Source: Bacillota bacterium
GTDB lineage: Bacteria; Bacillota; Clostridia; Acetivibrionales; DTU013
DNA: 64,000 nt
Assembly (NCBI GenBank): GCA_023426125.1
Contig: JAFABI010000100.1
Location: 99,534-163,533, forward strand
Direction of reading: 5' to 3'
The position numbers were made by a program, and so were the translations under genes. How positions within the stretch are numbered: position 1 is the first letter of the stretch; each line of letters opens with the position of its first letter. Under the pieces are notes generated by a model. That model was not told the origin of the DNA. It did not search any database and saw only the letters and a list, made by a program, of their open reading frames with translations. Of the stretch, positions 58,915 to 64,000 are shown one piece after another.

Positions 58915-59687
58915 TAATTCTCTCCCAACAGCTCCCGGAAGGCTTCCTCGATTTTTGCAAGCTTTGTCTGGACTCCGGCATCCAGATTGCCGAAGGGCGT
59001 TTCCAGGGTACATGCTCCCGGCTTTAAAGACATTTCCTGCTTCAATTCCAGTTCATCGGCGCAATCGATCAAAGCGGCAAGCCTGTCGTGGTTTGACGCC
59101 AGAAAGGCATAATCCTCCGGCGCAACCTTGAGGACAATGCCTTTTTTGTTGGAACAGCCGTCAATCGCCTGCTTGACAAGATAAATCAAATTTTCCTTGT
59201 TCAATGCGATTTCCGAACCGATCACTTTTTTTGAAACATCAAGGACAAGGTTGATCACCTCCGCCTCGATTCCGGCCAGCACTTCCTCATGCTCCATCCG
59301 TGTGCCTGCCTTTATTTCTTCAGCTTCTGCCAGGATTTCCTCGTATTGCTTCTGTGCCGCCGCAGCCCCTTCGGCATACCCCTTCTGCCATGCTTCCTCT
59401 TCCATTACGGCCGCTTTTTCCTTCGCTTCGGTATACGCATCCTCTACGATTCTCCGCGCTTCATACTCGGCTTCCTTTATGATCATCGCAGCGTCTTCCT
59501 GAGCCTGCTGGATGATATCCTCGGGCTTTTCCACCATCTCGGGTTCATCGGGTGTAACAAAAATACCCTGGCTTTCCTCCTGCTTGTCGGCATTTTGGAG
59601 AGCGAGGGGTATCCGGACCTGAAAAGGTACTCCATAGGTTATCTGGCTGCTTTTGAAGACCTTGTTGTAATTATACAATGATTTCAT
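58914..59687 (-). CDS. fliH: Flagellar export ATPase regulator FliH
   Basis: The 257-residue protein has a disordered start, an Ala/Glu coiled coil (about residues 75-145) with GYAEGAAAAQKQYEEILAEA, and a C-terminal FliH domain (VINLVLDVSKKVIGSEIALN). It holds FliI inactive and links it to the switch. The start within the end of fliG is supported by GGAGG; an earlier in-frame ATG exists. Confidence 0.88.
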   Translation of the reverse strand: MKSLYNYNKVFKSSQITYGVPFQVRIPLALQNADKQEESQGIFVTPDEPEMVEKPEDIIQQAQEDAAMIIKEAEYEARRIVEDAYTEAKEKAAVMEEEAWQKGYAEGAAAAQKQYEEILAEAEEIKAGTRMEHEEVLAGIEAEVINLVLDVSKKVIGSEIALNKENLIYLVKQAIDGCSNKKGIVLKVAPEDYAFLASNHDRLAALIDCADELELKQEMSLKPGACTLETPFGNLDAGVQTKLAKIEEAFRELLGEN

Positions 59688-60693
59688 CTCCTCCACCCCT
59701 GGATATAACAATTTCGCCCGCATCCTCCAGCTTTCTTATGATGTTTACGATCTTCTGCTGGGCCTCCTCGACATCCTTTAACCGCACAGGCCCCATAAAC
59801 TCGATATCTTCCCTGATCATTTCGGCAAGACGTTTTGACATGTTGGAGAATATGACCTTCTGGACTTCTTCGGTAGCCCCCTTCAATGCAACTGCCAGCT
59901 GGTTGTTTTCCACATCTCTGAGGAATCTCTGGATCGAACGGTTGTCCAGGGTAAGAATGTCTTCGAATACAAACATCCTTTTCCTGATTTCTTCCGCCAG
60001 ATCGGTATCTTCAATTTCCAGGGTTTCCATAATATACTTCTCCGTTCCCCTGTCAACGCTGTTTAAGATATTGACAATGGCCTGGACGCCGCCGGCGGCG
60101 GTAAAGTCCTCCGTCACCAGGGAGGAGAGGTTTTTCTCCAGAATCCTTTCCACTTCCTTGATGACCTCGGGGGAGGTGCGGTCCATAATGGCAATACGCC
60201 TGGCCACATCCGCCTGCTTGTCCTGAGGCAGCGCCGCCAGTACGACGGAAGCCTGCTGAGGCTTCAGATAGGAAAGGATCAATGCGATCGTCTGGGGATG
60301 CTCCTTCTGGATGAAGTTCAGAAGCTGCGAGGGATCCGCTTTCCGGACAAATTCAAAAGGCCTTACCTGCAGGGAGACCGTCAACTTATTTATCACGTCC
60401 AGAGCCTTTTGCGGGCCCAGGGCTTTTTCCAGTATCTCCTTGGCATAGCCTATCCCGCCTTCGGCAATATACTCCTGGGCAAGGCATATCTGGTAGAACT
60501 CCTCCATTACCTTTTCTTTTTCTTCAGGGGTGACTGTCCTGATATTCGCAATTTCAAGAGTCAACTGCTCAATTTCTTCCTCTTTCAGGTGCTTGAATAT
60601 TTCGGCAGACCTCTCGGGGCCTATGGATATCAGCAGCATGGCGGCTTTCTCACGTCCCGTGCGTTCAGTTTTTATCGCTGCGGTTCTAGCCAT
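59671..60693 (-). CDS. fliG: Flagellar motor switch protein FliG
   Basis: The 340-residue protein shows the FliG middle EHPQTIALILSYLKPQQASV and the charged torque helix (LDNRSIQRFLRDVENNQLAV). It connects FliF with FliM/FliY and interacts with the stator. AAAGGTAG upstream. It is the normal length. Confidence 0.95.
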   Translation of the reverse strand: MARTAAIKTERTGREKAAMLLISIGPERSAEIFKHLKEEEIEQLTLEIANIRTVTPEEKEKVMEEFYQICLAQEYIAEGGIGYAKEILEKALGPQKALDVINKLTVSLQVRPFEFVRKADPSQLLNFIQKEHPQTIALILSYLKPQQASVVLAALPQDKQADVARRIAIMDRTSPEVIKEVERILEKNLSSLVTEDFTAAGGVQAIVNILNSVDRGTEKYIMETLEIEDTDLAEEIRKRMFVFEDILTLDNRSIQRFLRDVENNQLAVALKGATEEVQKVIFSNMSKRLAEMIREDIEFMGPVRLKDVEEAQQKIVNIIRKLEDAGEIVISRGGGDEIIV

Positions 60694-60767
60694 TCAAATT
60701 CTACCTTTCTGATTGTATATGTATGTTTGTTTATTTGTTTTAATCACGCCCTCATACGGGATGCGGC

Positions 60768-62351
60768 TCAATTATCCCACTCGTCGGAAAGCCAGTTCCG
60801 TAAAAGCTGGGCGACAGAATCCGGCTTCTGTTTGACAAACCGGTCAATTTGCTTCTTGATTTCAGACCGCTCTTCCAGTTCAATTTCCGGGATAGGCTCC
60901 GGCTCCGGTACGGCAAACTTGGGTCCTCCAAGACCTGCAGCTGCCACCAGGGGCTCTGCGAATTCGGGCTGAACCTCCCGTTTTTTCCTGGGGATGGCCA
61001 TGATCAGCATTCCGATGATCAGCAGCAGCATAAGGGCAAAGAAGCCGTAATCCGAAACCAGCTCCCGGATAGTATCGTTCAAGGTTTTCTCCACGATTTC
61101 ATCCGGAGCCATCTTTAATTTATTTACCGTAATATTGGACGAAGGAATACCTGAAGCTGCGCTTGCAACCTGTAGGATTTCATTGATAAAAGCTTCGTCC
61201 ATAGTATCCTGCGGCACTGTTTTGCCGTACCAGAGGGAAACGGCAAGGCTGGACTCCTGGGCAAGCATCTTTCCTGTAGCCTTTTCCTGGTCCTTTATTG
61301 TCTCGTCATAGGCATAATTGGTTTTGGCGGTTTTATTGGAATAATTCGAGTTTTCACCAGTACCGGTAGGATAGGTCGTTGTTCCGGGATTTGCTTCCAG
61401 CCCCGGTTCTCCGCCGGCAGTGCCGTTTTCTACCTTTTCGTCCTGGGTCTCGCTGCTGATGACCGCGCCTCCGTCCATTCCTTCAGGATTGGCTAGAATC
61501 TTGCTCTGTGTCTTTTCTTTATCAAAATCAAGCACTACATTTGCCGTTACCGTAAGGGAATCAAAACTGTCGGAAGGGCCCAAACCCAATTGCTCTTTCA
61601 CTTTCTGCCTTATTTCCTTTTCCCTGGAAATGCGCAATTCCTCCTGCGTATTGGCAGCTTTCAGTGCATCGTCGGTGACATTTTCATTAAGCACGATTCC
61701 GGTGCTGCCGTCTACTACCGACACATTCCTGGGATCAAGCTCCTCTACGCTTCTGGATACGATAAGAACAATCCCCTGAACCTGCTCCGGCGTAAGCTTT
61801 TTTGAGGTTTTCACCGTGACAATGGCCTGGGGCTCGGGCGCATCCTCCCCTTCGGTAATGAAAATAGAGCTTTCGGGCACGGCAAGATTGACTTTGGCAT
61901 CCTCAACGTTTTCCAGCATCCTGATGTTGGATTCGATTTCGGATTTTTGCTGATTTAGCCATATCTGCTTCTTGTCGCTTTCCGTCGTACTTATGCCGAT
62001 CATGGAAATGGCATCGGCAAATGTGGTCCCTTCCTTCGGAAGCCCACTGCTGGAGAGGGCTATACGCGCTTTGCTTTTGTCCTTTGCGTTGATCAGAATT
62101 CCGCTTCCCTTATCATCAAGGGTATTCCATATGTTGTTTTCTGTGAGTACACCGGATATTTCGCCGATTTGTTTTTGATCGACATTTTGAATCAGTGGAA
62201 TACGGTTCGGCCTGGCCAGCATGAATATGCTGATTCCCAGTACTACTGCTACCACTGCTGATGTTATGTAAAGACGTGTTTTCTGGGATTTCTCCAGATT
62301 CTGCCAGAACTCGCCTGCCTGTTTCCACAGCTTGACCAGTGCTTCAGGCAT
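60768..62351 (-). CDS. fliF: Flagellar MS-ring protein FliF
   Basis: The 527-residue protein has two membrane helices (about residues 27-47 and 437-457), ring-building domains between them, including NVEDAKVNLAVPESSIF, a disordered Thr/Gly/Asn loop (about 300-345) and the C-terminal FliG-binding end (VAQLLRNWLSDEWDN). It forms the MS ring. AGGTGGTGAGG upstream. Confidence 0.95.
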   Translation of the reverse strand: MPEALVKLWKQAGEFWQNLEKSQKTRLYITSAVVAVVLGISIFMLARPNRIPLIQNVDQKQIGEISGVLTENNIWNTLDDKGSGILINAKDKSKARIALSSSGLPKEGTTFADAISMIGISTTESDKKQIWLNQQKSEIESNIRMLENVEDAKVNLAVPESSIFITEGEDAPEPQAIVTVKTSKKLTPEQVQGIVLIVSRSVEELDPRNVSVVDGSTGIVLNENVTDDALKAANTQEELRISREKEIRQKVKEQLGLGPSDSFDSLTVTANVVLDFDKEKTQSKILANPEGMDGGAVISSETQDEKVENGTAGGEPGLEANPGTTTYPTGTGENSNYSNKTAKTNYAYDETIKDQEKATGKMLAQESSLAVSLWYGKTVPQDTMDEAFINEILQVASAASGIPSSNITVNKLKMAPDEIVEKTLNDTIRELVSDYGFFALMLLLIIGMLIMAIPRKKREVQPEFAEPLVAAAGLGGPKFAVPEPEPIPEIELEERSEIKKQIDRFVKQKPDSVAQLLRNWLSDEWDN

Positions 62352-62406
62352 AATAACCTCACCACCTTGTCTTCAGAAATTTCTCTTTTGTGTTTGCCCG
62401 GGTTTT

Positions 62407-62718
62407 TTAAATCTGCATCCTCATAATTTCCGAATACGCATCCATGATCTTGTTTCTAATTTGAAGAGTAAACTGAAATGCCGTATCCGCTTTATCCGCA
62501 GCGATCGTCACAGCATGGATATTATCGGTGATACCCGCTGCAAAGTCATTGGTCAGCTTTTCTGATTCCATCAGCAAAGTGTTGGTAGTATCCATGGCAT
62601 TTTTCAGATAATCTGCAAAAGGTATGCTGCTGTAATTTGTATTTCCAGCCTCCTTCGTTTCAAACAAGGAACGGGAAGGAGCCAGCGGATTTATTGCATT
62701 GATTAGATCTATGGCCAT
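62407..62718 (-). CDS. fliE: Flagellar hook-basal body protein FliE
   Basis: The 103-residue protein has SIPFADYLKNAMDTTNTLLM and the C-terminal LQIRNKIMDAYSEIMRMQI typical of FliE. It joins the MS ring to the rod. AAAGGAG upstream. It follows flgC. Confidence 0.94.
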   Translation of the reverse strand: MAIDLINAINPLAPSRSLFETKEAGNTNYSSIPFADYLKNAMDTTNTLLMESEKLTNDFAAGITDNIHAVTIAADKADTAFQFTLQIRNKIMDAYSEIMRMQI

Positions 62719-62747
62719 CTTGTTTTGTCTCCTTTCGTATTTTCAAA

Positions 62748-63191
62748 TTATTTTCCGATTTCCAACGCCTTCAAGGCCATGCTTTTGGTTGTATTGATGG
62801 AGGTGATATTGGCTTCATATGCCCTGGTCGCGGAAATCATATTGACCATTTCCGTTATAATATCAACATTGGGCATATTTACATAACCTTCCCCATCTGC
62901 CTCGGGGTTGCCCGGATCATATACTCTCTTCAGCGGTGAGCTGTCCTCAACAATTTTAGCCACCCTTACACCGGACCCAATATATCTTTCTCTACTGCTG
63001 CGGGACAGATATTCGGAAAAAGGGACATCCGGCGTTTTTTCCTCAAACACTACCAGTCTCCTCCTGTAGGGAGTCCCTTTATCGGTTCGGGTTGTACTTG
63101 CATTTGCTATGTTTTGGGATATGGTATCCATCCAGAGTCTTTGTGCCGTTAATGCAGAAGCGCTTGCCTCAAGTGAAGAAAAATAACCCAT
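62748..63191 (-). CDS. flgC: Flagellar proximal rod protein FlgC
   Basis: The 147-residue protein has the rod N-terminus ALTAQRLWMDTISQNIANAS and C-terminus MPNVDIITEMVNMISATRAY. It forms part of the proximal rod. GGGAGG upstream. It lies 3 bases after flgB. Confidence 0.95.
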   Translation of the reverse strand: MGYFSSLEASASALTAQRLWMDTISQNIANASTTRTDKGTPYRRRLVVFEEKTPDVPFSEYLSRSSRERYIGSGVRVAKIVEDSSPLKRVYDPGNPEADGEGYVNMPNVDIITEMVNMISATRAYEANITSINTTKSMALKALEIGK

Positions 63192-63194
63192 TTG

Positions 63195-63608
63195 CTATTT
63201 CCTCCCTTCGCTTATTGCTGATTTAAGCATTCGGAACTTGCCGTTCAACCTGTCTGTCAGTGTATTATATTGAATATAGTTTTGAGCCATTGAAGCCATC
63301 TCGGCTTCAACATCCACATTGTTTCCGTCAAGGCGCATGCTCAACTCCTTGTAATCCTCTGTAACCTTGATGTCTACCGAATCGATACCGTCTCCGCCAA
63401 TGGATATATGTCTGCTGTCCGTTTTAAATCCCTTAAAACTGCTGCCTTTCATGGCATCGGAAAGGTATTCCTCAAATTTGACGGTTTTCTTCTTGTAGCC
63501 TGGAGTATTGTAATTGGCAATGTTTTGTGTGATGGCTTCATTGCGTAGCAGGGATGCATCCAGGGATTTCTCCAGAATTTTGAGGTTGTTTGAAATTTTA
63601 TCAAACAT
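63195..63608 (-). CDS. flgB: Flagellar proximal rod protein FlgB
   Basis: The 137-residue protein starts MFDKISNNLKILEKSLDASL with NIANYNTPGYKKKTVKFEEY, and ends in MASMAQNYIQYNTLTDRLNG, as FlgB. It is the first gene of the fla/che operon. AAGGAGG upstream. Confidence 0.95.
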   Translation of the reverse strand: MFDKISNNLKILEKSLDASLLRNEAITQNIANYNTPGYKKKTVKFEEYLSDAMKGSSFKGFKTDSRHISIGGDGIDSVDIKVTEDYKELSMRLDGNNVDVEAEMASMAQNYIQYNTLTDRLNGKFRMLKSAISEGRK

Positions 63609-63748
63609 ACTGACAAACCTCCTTTTTTCCTGTGTAAGACAATATAAATTCTTACCAACTTAGTTTCGACAAATAACAATAATATTCGTCATTTTTTAAA
63701 AATTTTGAACTGACAATTGTATACATAATATTCCATAATATTATTTAA

Positions 63749-63777
63749 ATTTTAACATAACAAAATAATAATTACAA
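63749..63777 (-). promoter_or_regulatory. Candidate sigma-A promoter of the fla/che operon
   Basis: TTGTAA (63777-63772), 17 bases, then TAAAAT (63754-63749) with TG two bases upstream of the -10 box, about 140 bases before flgB. A second candidate is TTGACA (63823-63818), 17 bases, then GTTAAT (63800-63795). The region 63609-64000 is AT-rich and contains no gene I can see. Confidence 0.55.
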
Positions 63778-63901
63778 TAAGGAATTCTGCTGCAATTAAC
63801 ACTTCGGCGGCATATCATGTCAAAGAATTTGAAATAGATTTGATTTCCTCAAGGGCAAGACGTGAAACTTCCACGCTTGTTTGACAGGTCATAAATAAAT
63901 T

Positions 63902-63915
63902 GATTTCCGGAAATC
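63902..63915. promoter_or_regulatory. Perfect palindrome upstream of the fla/che operon
   Basis: GATTTCCGGAAATC is a perfect 14-base palindrome about 80-130 bases upstream of the two promoter candidates. It could be an operator of a dimeric regulator. Its identity is unknown; it is only loosely like a CodY box. Confidence 0.35.
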
Positions 63916-64000
63916 CTTTCAATAATTGATGTTGAGAGGAAATTTTTTTAAAATTTCTCGCCAAAAAGCATAGACAAATATGGATAAATATGATATGATA

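Overview
The window looks like chromosome from an anaerobic, endospore-forming, flagellated member of the Clostridia. The support is dipicolinate synthase genes (dpaA/dpaB), a TM1266-type protein of the iron-only hydrogenase system, a Bacillus-type fla/che operon with FliY, CheC, CheD, FlhG and a SigD-type sigma factor, AGGAGG-like ribosome binding sites, and an S-layer (SLH) protein with a cohesin-like domain. The cohesin-like domain hints at the cellulosome-forming families (Acetivibrio/Ruminiclostridium-like), but the species cannot be fixed from sequence reading alone. Every confident gene except the first, partial one lies on the minus strand, so transcription runs from high to low coordinates.

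Layout. 1-3722: a partial small protein on the plus strand, a lipoprotein, a 54-residue membrane peptide, a class V aminotransferase/cysteine desulfurase-like enzyme, an ECF-transporter S-component-like protein and a TM1266-family regulator. 4046-5580: dpaA-dpaB with a well-matched sigma-K promoter and a terminator. 5947-23058: a type IV pilus locus in the order pilB, pilT, pilM, pilC, pilA, minor prepilin, pilN, pilO, minor prepilin, PilX-like protein, lipoprotein, von Willebrand factor A (vWA) protein, and the SLH-cohesin protein. 23245-27270: rpsO-pnp-M16 peptidase operon with promoter, structured leaders and terminators. 27433-30272: a ribbon-helix-helix protein with an SPFH/band 7 protein, and an ECF sigma factor with a DUF4179 anti-sigma candidate. 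30419-63777: one long fla/che operon from flgB to a SwrB-like gene and a small membrane protein, ending at a strong terminator; internal promoters are predicted upstream of flbD and flhF.

How the parts work together. The fla/che operon encodes the rod base (FlgB, FlgC, FliE), MS ring and switch (FliF, FliG, FliM, FliY), export gate and ATPase (FlhA, FlhB, FliO, FliP, FliQ, FliR, FliH, FliI, FliJ), hook assembly (FliK, FlgD, FlgE), number and placement control (FlhF, FlhG), chemotaxis signalling (CheA, W, Y, B, C, D) and the late sigma factor. No flagellin, motAB, cheR or receptor gene lies in the window. The pilus locus has both extension and retraction ATPases, and PilB carries two MshEN-type regions that may sense cyclic di-GMP. 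Its distal end combines a PilX-like protein, a MIDAS-bearing vWA protein and an SLH-cohesin protein. This could be a Gram-positive counterpart of a PilX/PilY1 tip complex with an S-layer anchor, and it is the most interesting candidate system here.

The intergenic gaps hold several families of short palindromic or mobile-element-like repeats, often abutting stop codons inside the flagellar operon. One case shows a repeat inserted within another repeat.
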